A DNA stretch of 64,000 bases from Massospora cicadina (GCA_022478985.1 JAKSZP010014547.1:62001-126000), one strand, 5' to 3'; counted from the stretch's first letter, positions 22,718 through 35,231 are shown. The notes: generated from the letters alone by a model not told the origin. Program-made: numbers and translations.

Positions 22718-23512
22718 GCCTCTCACTGTGATGGTTGAAGTTTATCCTCAACATCACATTGCCCAGATCTTTGATAAGACAGTACAAGCTGGTGTGGAAG
22801 ATAGAAGGAGTGAAAGAGCTTTAGTCTTGGCTAGACCCCAGGTTGAGACTAAAACTGGGGAAGGACGACGGTTAGATGTTTCATCAGGCCTGGGGTCGAA
22901 CAACATGGTTTTGAAGTGGGTGGTAACTAGGTTAAAGGTGGATTCATACCAAAATTGGAACAATTCTTGGGTATGGTGGTTCAGCCACTACAGAATTCAA
23001 TCTGGCCTAAAACAATTGGGGTTTGCTTATGGCATGTTTTTAAAAGACACAACGTCAAGCATGGCGAATGATCTTGATCTATGCTTGCAGCAGAGAATAT
23101 AAGAGATAGGACTTGAGAATGTGAGGTTCTCTAATTCCGTTTTCTATCAACTTGCCTAAATAAATCAAATAAAGCCGTTCCTAAGCCTTATCTATTTTTA
23201 TCACTGTCTTACGAGGTTTATATTGATTATTTAGTCTAACCGCGACCATGTTTGGCATATACAAACAGGAGTTAGACTTTGAGAGCGAGATTGGGAAGGC
23301 TATCGCCTCCTTATACACCTTGTCTTGGAGTCAGGGCATGTTGCTGGGGGTAAGCATACTCGCAACTGTCCTCCAAGGAGTGTTTATCCGTGGATCCTGT
23401 AGCACACACACTAGGAGAATGGTCTCAGGGACCTTGTCTGCCCTTTGGTCAGAGACTTGGGCCCTGCTTCCAAATTCATTCATGGCTCACTGGAAGGAGC
23501 CAGTGCGTTACA
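22718..23512 (-). mobile_element. Insert Q: probable solo LTR in element M integrase
   Basis: M integrase reads MSPFKTLYGRV down to about 23,515 and resumes near 22,400, so the DNA between is foreign. On the minus strand it begins TGTAACGCACTGG at 23,512, an LTR-type start that also forms a small inverted repeat with CCAGTGAGCC. No integrase, RT or gag motif is visible. The frames at 22,707-23,102 and 23,248-23,559 look accidental. The left edge is blurred by the LINE-like fragment and no target duplication could be fixed. Confidence 0.45.
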
Positions 23513-26500
23513 CTCGCCCATACAGGGTCTTGAAAGGAGACATCTTAATTACCTGGTAATGGCTAATTTTATAATCCACCAACGTGGAGGGCAGCAACAT
23601 ATCCCATTTTGACTTATATTAAGGACCATTTTATATAGTATATTAACTAAGGTACCATTCACCTGATTGTTGCTAAATTTAAAGATGGTGTGAAGGAAGT
23701 GGTAAAGTGCTTCTTCTCTAAATGAGCCCCTTGGTTTTCTCACAACATCTGATTAGAAGTTCTTCCCATTATCTAACAGCAAGATTTGGGGGACTTTATG
23801 TATTGTTATAATTTGGTTGTAAAGAAATCAAGAGGTTGAAATTGCAGTGTATATATTGACCATGGAGTCTTTAAAACGCTTGGTAAAGCGGTCAATGGCC
23901 ATAAGTATGAACTTTGATCCACCAAAGGCATTCAGAAGTGGTACCACCACATTCATAGAAAAATTACTAAATGGGGCTGTAGGTGGAATTAGAGAAACTT
24001 AAAGCGTTTCTCCAGTGGATAAAAACTCTCACAATGTATGCATAGTTCTAAGGAATAATATATTTCATTGGACATGGTTTTTCAGTAGAGACTCTCCTTC
24101 AGGTAGTTAACGTATTCTGGAACTTCTCATGGCTGAAATGCCTTTGCGCTTCCATTATTAGTTCCATCCAGTTGCTAAGCCTGATGTATGGGCACCATTT
24201 ATTCTAAATCTTCTTCTGCAGATTTCCATAAACATGCTGGGTATATTTAGAGCATCTTCTTAGGATAATATTCACCTTGTCCACTTTTACTGACATGCTT
24301 CTTTTGATAACCCAATTAACTCATACAGTTAGCGCTCTCTGGTGATTGTAGGTGGAACACTGTCCATTGTGACAGTCTATCAGCATTGAGGTGTTTATCC
24401 CCTTCTTAGTGGATGATCTCAAATTTTTATCCCAGAAACAGTACTTCCCCTCTGGCAAGGCGTCCGTCAGGATCCTTCATAATCTACAAACAGCGGAGTG
24501 ACATGTGATATGACTTGACCTTGAAGTGTACCCCATATAGGTAGGTCTGAAATTGCTTGACTTCTCAGATCACCGCCAAGAACTCTCTCTCCATTATAGT
24601 GTAGTTCTTATCAGCTTTGCTAAACTCCTTTAATTAACAATAGATTGGGTGGTACACACCCTTCTTCAACCAGTTGGGCCAGTATCACGCCAAGCCCTTT
24701 ATCACTCGCAACATTGTAGAGGTAAAAGATCTTGCTGAAATCTGGGTTGGGCCAAGATTTACGCCTCTATTAATATTTCCTTTAACTTCTAGAAGGCCTG
24801 CTCTTGTTCTGGGACCCATTTGAACTTTGTTTCCTTTGTCAGAAGTTAATTGAGATGTGCAGCTAAGTATGCAAAATGAAAAAAACTTCTGGTAATATCC
24901 AACCATCCTGAGAAACACTTAGATGTTCCTCATGCTCTTGGGTGGCTCCATATCCACAAACGCTTTGATCTTTCTGTACTGGATTATAATTAATCTGGTA
25001 CTAATATCATTCTTGAGGAGCTCTAGTTGCCTCTTTAGGAAGGTACATTTGCTCCATTTCAACTTCAGATTTGATGCTCACAGCTGGATAAAGACTTTAT
25101 GGAGGTGGTAAAGATTCTCTGTAAGGTCTGACTTAACGGGTTAATGTATCATGGTAAATTAACAAACTGAACAGATTGAGATTATGAAAAAATGATTTAT
25201 CACATGCTGAAAGGTGATTTGGGAGTTGAAAAGCCCCTTCAGCATTCTTGTTGGCTCAAATAACCCCTAACTACTGATCATGGTGCGTTTTTTCTGTCCT
25301 CTGGAGAGAGCTCCATTTGCCAGTATCCACCGGCCAGATCTATAAGTGAGAGTTATTTTTACTTCCCAGGCGTTTAAAAACATCATCTATGCGTGGGAGT
25401 GGATAGGAGTCCTTTTTAGTTAGTTTGCTCAAGTGGCAGTATTCATGACTATGAGATGAGTCACACCCTTTTTGCATACTAGCAATAGTGGCAAAGCCCA
25501 GGGAAATTTTGACGGCCTGATTAGGCCAGCTTCTGCTAGCTGATTAAGTTCTTGGGCGATAACAACATCTTCAGCTTCCAAGTGGTGATAGGGCATTAAT
25601 TGAACAATATAGCGGATTTAGTATCCATTTTTGAATATCTCCCTTTCAAAGTCCATAGTCATAATATTTAATAGTAGAGATGTTTTTAAATTTTTCCAAT
25701 AGCTCACTACATCTCTTCTGTTGTTTGGGGTCACATCCTCAGCCCAATGCTCTTCAAAGTCACTATGGCATGTACTGACTCAATAACATTGCAACTAGTC
25801 AGTCAGGCCTATGCTATGATCTGTATTTATTGATTATTATTGGCTTAAATTGTAGCATATCCTCATATAACAGTCAACTTTTCTGAGTAGCTAGTATCAT
25901 AAAACCCAGATGTAACTCTTGGTTTTTGTTCAAAATTATGTTGTGAATGTTAATTTTCTAGTACAATAGTTGGCGGAATCTTCACGCTGATTGATAGGGC
26001 ATCTGGCGTTGATCCCCTGTTCTGAACTCTATGGGTTTTCTAGCACTCAGCAAAATCCCTTCTCTTTGCGCTGATCATGTGAGGTTAATTGCTTCAAACC
26101 ATTCTCTGTAAGGGTTTAGTGAATGGAGCAAACTGATCAATATGTCTCCACTAAACACGTCTGTTGCTTCTAAGGTCTAATATTCTCATAATTAAAAATT
26201 AAAGAAAATTGAAAACTCAGGCAACTCATGTACTGGTTGTAAAGTCGATCTTAGCACCAAACTTAAGGAGAAACTGCATCATGATTAAGACGATGTAGTG
26301 ATCAAAACTAAAACCACCTCTGGCGCCGTTAGATACATGCCTCTAAAGCGTAAGGGTGGCACTCAGTAGTCTCCTAATATTAGGGTGTTGTCAGATCTGG
26401 AAGTTTTGTACATCAATTTATAAGCATCGTTAGGCATTAACTTTAGCCTCTTCAAGAGTTAGAGGAATCATTGACATGAGCTCCAGTGTCCATCACAGCC

Positions 26501-26699
26501 AATAATCGTACCCTATGGGTCACTACTTTCAATTTCTTCACACTCTTACTAAAAGGCTTAGTATTCAGAACGTCAGTGGCAGATTCTTCAAATCGTCTCA
26601 GAGCATCAGCGCTCATTGTGGTCTTGACAGTAAGCTTTCTATCCATTCATAAACTCTTAAAAGTAGACATCAACAGATGATCTCATTCTTAAGTTAGTT

Positions 26700-27056
26700 A
26701 ATAATCTAGGTAAGTTGATTTGCTTGAGCCAGGAAGTTTTCACTCACATTTTATCCTTCAATTCTGTTGACTCTTAACCTAGAAGTTGCAGCCACCATAC
26801 TAGGTGACCCTAGCATTTAGTACCCTGCGTTTTCTAAACCCTAATCTTCGTGGATATCTTCATCATCAGTATGAAAATCCACCTAAATCAGGGAGTTGGT
26901 AGTATCCTCTTTAGAGGATCCTTATTTTCAGTAGCAATTAGCAAGAAAGAATGGTAAAAATAACAAGGATAGTGGTACTTATTACACGTCAGTTCTTGAG
27001 GGCAAGCGTTTCAGTGGTTAGGAATTCTTGTCCATTGGTTTATCGCCCTGTTGTTA
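26700..27056 (-). pseudogene. Element M gag C-terminal part (broken)
   Basis: On the minus strand near 26,930-26,990 it reads PCYFYHSFLANCY, a decayed Cys/His zinc knuckle of the gag type, followed downstream by the protease. It ends at the H insertion site, and the rest of gag continues at 46,243. Confidence 0.55.
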
Positions 27057-27061
27057 ATGAT

Positions 27062-28031
27062 TGTCATGGAGCGTGCTGATATTAATATGACTGGCCAGAA
27101 TTTTAAGGCGAGTGAACATTAAAGGAACCAACCATAATACCTCTGGTACAGCCATCCATATTGCAGAGTGCAAAGAAACTAGGACAACTGCAAACACCAG
27201 CCAGAGGTTCCCACAATTGGAAACCATACCCATTAAATGTTCAGTGAACTTTTAGATTTACAAATAAAATTTAAAGATTTAAGAAATTTTTTATTCATTT
27301 ATAATAACGGAAATGAAAAAATGGAGTGACAGCAGAACCTATTGGGGTTCACTGCCTTATAAGCTCACAAAATAGGAAATAATAAATACTTTTGCCATCC
27401 AATATATACACAATTTTGATTATGGTGAAAATCTTATTAAAATCTTTATGACTCCAGATCAATCTCAGCATAGCAAGCTGACTTTAGCTTTAACTTTGCC
27501 ATAAATTGTTTCCTTGTGTAATTTCGCTTGGTGGATTGGAAACGCTTCTTCCAATGGGCAACTTAGTGCGCCTATGTCCAGACCACTAAGTAGGAAATGG
27601 GTTTATTGAGCCTGTTTCTATCATGGCTTATGAAAGCTGGTGACAAAGGAGAACGGCGGTTGGGACTTCCAAGCCCTAAAACCGACTTGATCAATTTTCT
27701 CTGGATCTCAATTTAATTTTATCAATGGAACTTAAAATGGCTGAGATAACCTCTTGTAGTGGCGAATTGATGCTGACATTCTGCTGGCAATGGCCCTTGG
27801 CCGCCGCCACTTCTCAACACACACCCAGAAGTTTCTGGACCAACTCATGGGATGCTGACATGGGGAAACAACGCAATTTTTAAGGGATATGCCGTCACCC
27901 TCCTCTCATCTACCACATGGTCTAAGTCATACATGGTGATAAGAGGGTAGGCCGTTGGCTTCCTCTCCTTCTTGGAATAAAATGGATATTCCTTCCAAAT
28001 AAGCCATAGGAGTTGTTCCTCAAGACTTACA
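27062..28031 (-). repeat. 3' LTR of element H
   Basis: On the plus strand it runs from TGTCATGGAGCG to CAAGACTTACA. It matches 45,252-46,242 at many blocks, for example AATACCTCTGGTACA, CTGGACCAACTCATGGG and TACCACATGG. Confidence 0.9.
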
Positions 28032-28469
28032 TTGCTCTTCCCTTTTTGAGTGGGCGAGCACCCCACTGGGAACTTGGGCAAGAGCAACATTTTTGTGCGT
28101 TTTTAGTTTTATCGCCAAGATGGTTGTAACCTTTGTTGGAGGATGGGGAGTGTACAGGTGTGCAATATGGAAGGCCGCTACCAACTTGTGGTAATTGGCA
28201 CTATCTTGAGCATTAACCCAGCTATTCTCATAAAAGGGAATTTCTTCAAGATAATAAATACTGCACCAAGCGATGAAGTTTGTGTAACGCCAGAATGGCC
28301 TCCAGCTCCACCTCCACCAAGACTTTGCTAATGACAGTTTCAGTATAAACAGGCAGTGTGCCTTTAATTGGCGACAACTGGAAAGCATGGAAGATGAGGT
28401 TCTGTTTCCAATGAGTTGGGAGAGCCAACCAAAAGGTTCCATTGCTCAAATCCTCCTTGACCACATGAG
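28032..28469 (-). pseudogene. Element H integrase C-terminus, chromodomain-like end
   Basis: The minus strand reads VVKEDLSNGTFWLALPTHWK and then IFHAFQLSPI, the motif found at the C-terminal end of gypsy integrases before or within the chromodomain-like region. It follows directly on 41,770 once element J is removed and ends next to the purine tract and 3' LTR. A few stops are present. Confidence 0.75.
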
Positions 28470-28474
28470 GGATT

Positions 28475-30139
28475 TTGGGTTTTTCCCACCTTTCCAGCTT
28501 CTTAGGTTATCTGCTGGTTTAAAGGGGGATAAATACCACTAGCAAATGAATCATATATCAGTTGATTTTGATTATAGCTAAATAATGTCCATGGGCTTTT
28601 GTTTAATTCGTTGGGTTCATATTAATCAGATTGATCTATGAATGCATAAGATCTGTTGGGCAGAGTTTCCAACAAAATAAAGGCATCTGATAGTTGATCT
28701 TTGATTAAACATTAGTTGCACCAATTGGGATCAGTCAGGTTTTATCACCAATTGATGGGAATTTAATAAGCAGCTGTGAGGCGAGTGATGCCGCTTGCAA
28801 CTAGCAAATTGATCAGTTGGTTTGTGACTGGCTATAATGGGTAAAAAGTACCGCTACCTAAGCAGGGTTCTAGCCAAATGTTATTAGTTTGTTGTGATTG
28901 AGCTAAAATAGCAAGGGCACGTTTTCTGGATCTTTTCCAATATCAGGTCTCTGGGATATCTGACGGAAAACTTTAGCCCAATGGAGAAGACCATTGGCGG
29001 AAGAGACTTTGAAGGGAAATTCATTGGCAATGTCTAACATTTCCTTACTAAGGCGCTAACTGAGTAGAAGGGTGCCAAATACCCCTAAAAACTCACTACT
29101 TTGTTGTAAATTAAAGCAGATCTTAATAGCTTAATAAGTTCTATTCATCTTCAAATTTTTATTGTTATAATACAATAAATGGTGACTATTTTATGTGTTT
29201 AAAAAGTGAGGGCGGATCCCATAGAAGATAAACATAACTTTGAAGTAGATTCTTGCCAAATCAGCGTGACAAAAAATAAGGCTGGGAACCTCTGAATTTG
29301 ATAGTGGATTAAGTTCAGCTGGGATAGGAAAGAAGCTCCTAATGAATCAACATAATCAGTATTTTTTGGATCATTCAAAGTTTAGCGTTGGACCACCATT
29401 TAACTGTGTTTATTTATTTAACTACGGATAATAGTTTTTATATTATTATTGCCCATCTATCTATTACCAAAAAGTAATGCAAATTGTTCACATAACTGAA
29501 CCTGTGTGTAACGGATGGGTTTGTCCCATTTGTTACATTCTGACTTGGATTAGATTTTCCAAATCAAAGTCAGATAATTTAAAAACATTTTTAGGTTTGG
29601 TCGCTTTGAACATTGGGTTGTGCCTCACCTGAGCTGTTAATTAGGCTTATGAAAGCCTAATTGATAGCTTGGGTGAGGGCCCCAAAGCGCTGCCTTTATA
29701 AGGCACAACCGCCCATTCCAAACTATAGTTTAGAATTCTTACCTTAGCATGTCCCTTCTGGGGAGCATTGTTGGTTGCTCCCCAGATGAGCTCTGGTCAT
29801 TGGGTCCCTTTTCATTCCTGAATAAAAATAAAGGTTATTTAAGGGTTCACATACCTTGCATACCTGTGGTCTTTTTGGGATGCTCATTTCCAAAGGAGCT
29901 TTCGTGTGATTGGGTCAGACCAATCAAAAATTTGTGCATAACCAATAAGCAGGTGAAATGTTTGGTGCTTGTCGGTGCTCCAACCTCTTTCCTGCTTTGG
30001 TTAGGCCTCTTTGGTTGCTTGCCAGTGCACCAAAGGAACTATTAAATGGCGGCTGGAACTGGGGCTTTTCCGGTTTGTGACACTTTGCAGTTAACTTCTA
30101 GAAACAACGATTACTAACAAAACCCAGAATTTTTAAAAA
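28475..30139 (+). repeat. 5' LTR of element J, interrupted by solo LTR K
   Basis: It aligns with 40,682-41,764, sharing GGCATCTGATAGTTGAT, GGCGAGTGATGCCGC, TCATTCAAAGTTTAGCGTTGG and AACAAAACCCAG. The alignment is broken only by the insert at 29,507-30,082. Confidence 0.92.
29507..30082 (+). mobile_element. Solo LTR K
   Basis: This 576-bp insert starts TGTAACGG and ends TTTGTGACA. It is flanked by CTGTG (29,502-29,506) and CTTTG (30,083-30,087), and the partner LTR shows the empty site (..CCTGTGCAGTTAAC..). It has no coding motif, a TATA-like TTTATAAGG at 29,696, AATAAAAATAAAGG near 29,821, and a perfect 10-bp hairpin (AATTAGGCTT, loop ATGA, AAGCCTAATT; 29,639-29,662). These fit a solo LTR left by recombination. 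I saw no second copy in the window. Confidence 0.75.
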
Positions 30140-30140
30140 T

Positions 30141-30160
30141 TGGCCTCACTTTAGGGGGTA
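30141..30160 (+). other. Primer binding site of element J (decayed)
   Basis: TGGCCTCACTTTAGGGGGTA directly follows the 5' LTR and is a variant of TGGTGCTCACTACAGGGG. Confidence 0.65.
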
Positions 30161-30169
30161 GGCGAGTAA

Positions 30170-31440
30170 GGTAAGCCAATTCACGATGTCATATAGACAA
30201 ATTAAGAAAGTTATGGATGAAATATGCAATAATCAATAAAAATGCCTTAAATTCAGCCAATCATAAAAAATCCGCTGCTCTAAAGGAGAGAGTCACTAAT
30301 ATTGAGGAAAGAGTAGAAGAAGTTTTGAACTTTAGCAATGTTTGCAACTTGGAAAAATATCGTACTTGAAGGAAAAAAGGACGAGAGCTACTTCAAAAAG
30401 TTTTATATTTGAAAATAGAATGTGAAGATTGCGTTCTATTGCACTCATTGGGCTCATATATGGAACATCTAGTGAAACAAGTTGATGATATGAAGAATCA
30501 GAAATGCAAATGTGAACCCTATGAAGGAATGACGCTGAAGAAAAGACTCCAAAAACTTTAGTTGGGAAGTCGGCAACTTCTATAGTAATGCTGACTGCAT
30601 TTGCTACCATTTCAGATATGACCCCAAGGTTACTCCTCTTATCAGTTGGGTAGCTGAGCCATAAGTGGTGGTTAGAGAAAATTCGGAGGAATTCAAAGCC
30701 ACTCCAAAACTACCCACTTTTCATTGGGGTAAACTCCTGAGTTCTTCCGCCTGTTCAACATGACTATATTTGGGTGTGGCAATAGACATTAAGCTTTGAC
30801 AGTCATAAACTGCTTGGATACTGACTGCCAAAAATGGTGTTACCTCATCATGAGGGAGACAGCTAATCCTATTCTGAGGCCAAGGCTGAAATTATGAAGG
30901 AGTTTGGGCGTCCCTCACATATGTTGGAACGCAAGCAATAATTTATGGGGTCCAATTCCTGAAAGATGAAACCTTGGAGAATTTTACCAACTGATTCTGC
31001 CAAGAAATACAGATTTTGGTTGAATGGAAGTCTTGACAAATGTTGACATGCTAATCACATTACAAGTGGCTCTTCAATCTTATCATGATTTGCATTGAAT
31101 GATATTTTCCATTTTAGCTACTGAAATAACCACCTCACAAATAGTGGATCACTTGAAGATGTTAGGCGCCACGTTTGAGGCCCCTAATTGAAGATTCAAG
31201 CCTAGCCCATCAGAAATTCAATGCCACTAAAAGTGCTGAACCCGCTAAGGAATCGTCCAATGAAGCAGTGCTGGGAAATAATCCTGAGGGGTTAAAATGG
31301 ACAGACAAGAGCAATATGCGCTGTCACCAGTGTGGGGGAAGGGCCACTTCGCTGCCAAGTGCTTCAGCAAGAAGCCTAAGGAGCAAATTAATGTAGTGCA
31401 GGCTAAAGAAGCCAAAACCACATAACAGTCAGGAAAAGGG
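30170..31440 (+). pseudogene. Element J gag (broken)
   Basis: Plus strand. The N-terminal part (about 30,250-30,560) is charged and helix-prone (KSAALKERVTNIEERVEEVL, coiled-coil-like). A capsid-like segment around 30,700-30,900 includes ATPKLPTFHWGKTPEFFRLF. At 31,318-31,360 the zinc knuckle reads CHQCGG and, after a one-base shift, GHFAAKCFSKKP, matching CX2CX4HX4C. Stops and shifts make it nonfunctional. The order coiled-coil, capsid, knuckle is usual for gag. Confidence 0.75.
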
Positions 31441-32069
31441 CACATGGCCTAGACGTGAAACAGTCTTGAGATGCGGTTAAACCCATTCCTCCCTATATAA
31501 TGAACTAGTACATTGACATCACTGATCAGTTTGTTGACGATGACACACCAGACCAGCTTTATCAAGTGGAAACGTAGATGTCAATGCTGTTACCAGAGCC
31601 AGAGCGAAGGTTACTGACCTCAAAATAATTATGGAGGTCACTCGCCCATATGTACAACAACTAGTGGACAAGAAATGATCTGCTAAGAATCTGGACAAAC
31701 TTGCTGAGGTCAAATTAGAGGAAGCAAACCTGTCAATTCCCCTAATTGTGAATAAATAATCTTTTCCTGATTTTCAGTGTAAATAATTCACACCCTCAAT
31801 TTGGCAAAAAATGCTGCTATACACTCAGTAAACACTATTTTACAATACTCAAAGTGTAATATACTGATATAATTGTCAATTGAGTATGGGTGCAAGCAAT
31901 TATTGACAGCAGAGCGCTGATTAATATTGTCTCGACCAAGTTGTTGAAGGAAATGAAATATTTTCTCGCCTGATTTGGAACACAAGGAAGAATATGGGGC
32001 CGTCAGGCCTGATACTACCATCTTCTGTGGAGCATATAGCGCATTGCCACTCAGATTTGAATCCATGGT

Positions 32070-32817
32070 GGCTTTTGGAAATCAGGCTTTTGGTTGGCTC
32101 ACAGGTGCGCTTTCACACCTGATTTTTAACAATTTAATTGCAGGAAAATACGGCTCTCTACTGCTAAAATAAATAAATTTTTTGAAGTTACTTGGCAACT
32201 TGTTTTTAAACTAATGAAAATAAAATAACTTAGAGGTTTATACATTATTTAGATTTTATTAGTAACCACCATGGGGATCATAAGTAAACCCTCTTGATAT
32301 CTAGCAGCTTAGTATTTAAATTATATTGAGGTTTGAAGGGTAATCAGTGCGAAGTTTGGATTAGCTTAGTAATGACTGAATTAAGTAATTTGGGGAATTA
32401 ACCTATAATATTTCTGGAGACTCGCCTCACTTTGATGGAACAGCTGATGGAAGGTTGATTGCAGGTAGGATATATCTGTAAGGCAACAATTTTTATAAAT
32501 TTTACCCAATCATTAGCGCAAAAATATTTTCACCTTGTGGGACCCCTTCCAGCCCTATAAAAGGGGCTGTCTCCGCATTGTTGGTTGTACTATATTTTCT
32601 GTAAGAGGTGAGGGACCTCAGAATGGCTCCCCAGATTTGGCTAACAATTCCGGTGCATTTGACAGCCCAAACTTCTGTTACTTGACTTAGTATCAATAGA
32701 TGTTTTACCCCAATTTCTGGGGTTCCATTGGGAATTGACCAGGGCCTTTTGGCCGATATTTTGTCATTTTCACCCAAATCTCTCTTCTTACAATATTGGA
32801 CTTGCAATTGTCTGACA
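32070..32817 (-). mobile_element. Solo LTR F (relative of element D LTRs)
   Basis: It aligns with the element D LTRs over their full length at clearly lower identity: CTTTTGGTTGGCTC, CACTTTGATGGAA, CCTATAAAAGGGG, GGAATTGACCAGGG, CTTGCAATTGTCTGACA. It interrupts the element J protease. Flanks ATGGT (32,065-32,069) and GTGGT (32,818-32,822) are a likely target duplication. No internal region accompanies it, so it is a solo LTR, antisense to J. Confidence 0.85.
32556..32564 (+). promoter_or_regulatory. TATA box in solo LTR F, antisense to the LTR
   Basis: TATAAAAGG followed by GGCTGTCTCCGC, conserved with the element D LTRs although the surroundings have diverged. It points in the same direction as the J genes. 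Confidence 0.4.
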
Positions 32818-33399
32818 GTGGTATCCTCCCCAGATATAGTTTTGGCCAACCAGAACTATAACATTCTAAATGGAACTGAGTTTTTAAGGAAGTACAGATT
32901 TAAATGTAATAATGAAGACAATACATTGACCATATTGGGTCAAAAAAAGCCTCTTGTCTATCTGTAAGATGGTGAAACTCCACTTAACAGGAGGAAAAAT
33001 TTTATTAAAGTGATTTATAACAATGTCATTATTCCAGCTATTAACAATTGGTTGGACAAAGGCGGAGATAAATGCCAACGAAAATCCTGGTAAATTGGGG
33101 AATTCCGTTACAAACTCAAAAGTTAAACACCATACCACCAGGATTACAGATTATAGTTGATATAAAAATGACTTTGGAATTACCTAAGCAACTGTATGGA
33201 GACGTTGGTAGCCCATGGAAGAAGTCCAGAGTAAATCCATGGATGGCGCCTGGTATAGTGATGGGTCATGGAGAAATACAAGTTCTCCTGGAAAATATGA
33301 GTGGAAAACTAGTGAAGATCAAGAAAAATCATATCATCACGTTTGCCCATCTTATCCTGAAATTTGAATTGAGAAAATTTCCTTGATTTTGCGATACTT

Positions 33400-34011
33400 A
33401 CCAAGATGGGATTGCGGCAGGGGTTTCCAAGAATATCAATTTGTTGGTTAACCAAAAGCAACTAGATGATCTGATGGAAAGAAAGCAGGAATAAATGCTT
33501 GAACTATTCAGAAAGTATCAGGAAATCTTCTCCAAGATGATCATGAATTGGGATGTGCAAAGAACATAATCCATAATATTAACACCAGGAAACCTTACTT
33601 TTACAGATGAGGTTGATCCAATGGTTGCAGGCAGCTGAAGAAGTATTGTAATAGGAAATCAGCAAAAAAGGAGCACAGGATCCTAGTTCCGTCATCAAGC
33701 CCCTGGGCGAGCCCTATCTTAATAGTCAAGAAGAAGGATTGCTATAATTGGGTGGTGATCAACTATTGGAGATTATATATGATAATAAAGAAGGATTTTT
33801 ATCCGCTACCACAAATTGGTGATGAAAAAGACCGCCTGGGAAAAGCGAAGTATATCTCTGCAATGGATCTAACCTTAGGATATTAGCAAATTATCAGTTC
33901 AGCTGAAGACTAAGAGAATTGCACAATCATAACTGCGCAGGGCTGTAACAACAAACCCAGATGCCCCAAGATCTTTGTAATGCATCCGCAACGTTTCAAA
34001 GAGCCACGGAT
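33400..34011 (+). pseudogene. Element J RT, N-terminal half (broken)
   Basis: Plus strand: SSPWASPILIVKKKDCYNW near 33,700, DFYPLPQIGDE near 33,800, KYISAMDLTLGY at about 33,848-33,885 with the first catalytic Asp intact, then IITAQG and, in shifted frame, FQRATDFI-like residues just before element L. This is the fingers and first palm motif of a Ty3/gypsy RT. The second half resumes at 36,571. Confidence 0.8.
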
Positions 34012-34016
34012 TTCAT

Positions 34017-35051
34017 AGTTGTGAAATTAACCAGATGGATTCTCTCTGATAAAATTCAGAATTAGGGGTGTTTGTTAGTTTGGTGTAATTTCTGGATAAT
34101 CGCCAGTTTGATGTTATTTAATGGTATAATATTAATCAGTTTAGGTTTGGAGAATTCTGCATTTGCCCCTAATTGCCATTTGTGGGTCATTATGGAATTT
34201 TTGATGAAATGCTGCTGGATTCATTACCAATTGTTTGAATATGATTCTGATGACTAAATCAGAGCACTGGTAACTCAATCCAAGGATGCTCAAAAGTTAT
34301 AAATATATTTAATTTTATATATAATCAAACAGCAACTCGTGCTGAGGATAGTTCAAACTAATCTAACATTTAGTGAATCAGATGAGCAGATTGGGAGGTA
34401 ATTGCTACCATGAATGACTTATAAATTCATTGAAGTTCTGGCTTAGATGGCCGAGGGGTTTTCATAGGTGCAGTAGTCTACAGTATAAATAGTCATTCTT
34501 CACTCCAAATTAAGATCTCTCTATCTCCCATCTTATTATAGTTGCTAGTAGTTATCTGCTAAATTAGGAGAAGATGAGACTGGAGATCCCCTAACGTAGG
34601 CGTGGGGTGACGTTCCTGGAGTAGCCTTGACTGCCAGCTCCCATAACTCATTCCTATGAGGAACAGGCGAGAGCTTGGCCAACCAGCCACTAATGACAAT
34701 GCGTTTACTGGCTGTCAGCCCTGAAGGGTGCAGCACTGGAGTGCCATAGCCACCTAGGATGAGTGATGGACTAACTGGGGCATGCTCAGATAGGTTGGCA
34801 AAGGGCAAGGAGGGTGGGGCAGCGTGGGAGTTCCTTGTCCGCCTAGGATGGGGGCAGGACTTACTGGGGCACACCAAGGACCTTGGGTCTAAGGAGAAGT
34901 TATTGGTCTGCTGTGAATTATTGGGCTGGAAGTGGACTTGTAGGGGGTTGGTACGCCTATGAAGGCGAAACAGCTAGGGTCAACAAGTCTCCATACTAGC
35001 TGGCCACACACACTAGCAGAGCCCACTGTTCAGCAAAGTGATAGTCTGACA
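34017..35051 (+). repeat. 5' LTR of element L
   Basis: It aligns with 35,232-36,565 after the insert there is removed. TATAAATAG at 34,484 followed by TCATTCTTC is conserved in both LTRs and is a likely promoter. The second half is GC-rich and purine-rich on the plus strand. It ends AGTCTGACA. Confidence 0.88.
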
Positions 35052-35052
35052 T

Positions 35053-35071
35053 TGGTGCTCACTACATGGGG
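35053..35071 (+). other. Primer binding site of element L
   Basis: TGGTGCTCACTACATGGGG lies one base after the 5' LTR and is a near-perfect copy of the shared site. Confidence 0.8.
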
Positions 35072-35231
35072 CTTTGCTGGTGGGCTTGCTCAAGTAGTTG
35101 GAGGAGAGGTTAGGAGGTGGTGAGAGCCACTGGTTCAGACCTGGCGCTCCTTTGAAAAGGCACTGGGGTGTTCCTGGCTACCATCAGGGTGGGTTGCACT
35201 GGAGGAATACCATCTGATTAAGTGGAGGATA

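Larger units (their letters stand above)
22040..26700 (-). pseudogene. Element M pol: protease, RT, RNase H, integrase (broken)
   Basis: Minus-strand order from right to left. Protease: LLAVMDTGAHVN near 26,500, with the D-T-G-A active site intact. RT: LSLIDLAGGYWQMELSPED near 25,290-25,360 and a thumb with FLRMVGYYQKFF near 24,900. RNase H: NVASDKGLGVILAQLVEEG at 24,668-24,720 (first Asp of the TDAS motif replaced), then KADKNYTIMEREFLA near 24,600. Integrase: KWDMLLPSTLVDYKIS at about 23,556-23,605 and MSPFKTLYGRV near 23,515-23,550. Two inserts separate this from the C-terminal end QYELGDELIRIQL at about 22,330. All parts carry stops. Confidence 0.8.
31450..33400 (+). pseudogene. Element J protease and post-protease domain, split by solo LTR F
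   Basis: At about 31,905-31,970 the plus strand reads IDSRALINIVSTKLLKEM, the aspartic-protease site with the expected DSGA altered to DSRA. The fold continues ALPLRFESMV up to 32,069, is cut by LTR F, and resumes DIVLANQNYNILNGTEFLRK at 32,837. A conserved segment follows at about 33,140-33,385: LPKQLYGDV, then HGEIQVLLENMSGKLVKIKK and HIITFAHL. Element P has the same order with similar residues (IPGGLYGEV, GEVKVLVANM). The two elements are therefore related. Confidence 0.75.

Noticed and set aside
22707..23102. 131-codon frame on the plus strand
   Set aside because: It lies in insert Q, starts at the edge of a target duplication, has no known motif, and an overlapping frame of similar look exists on the other strand.
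29749..30045. 98-codon frame on the plus strand
   Set aside because: It lies wholly inside solo LTR K, downstream of its TATA-like box; LTRs rarely encode protein and nothing is recognisable.
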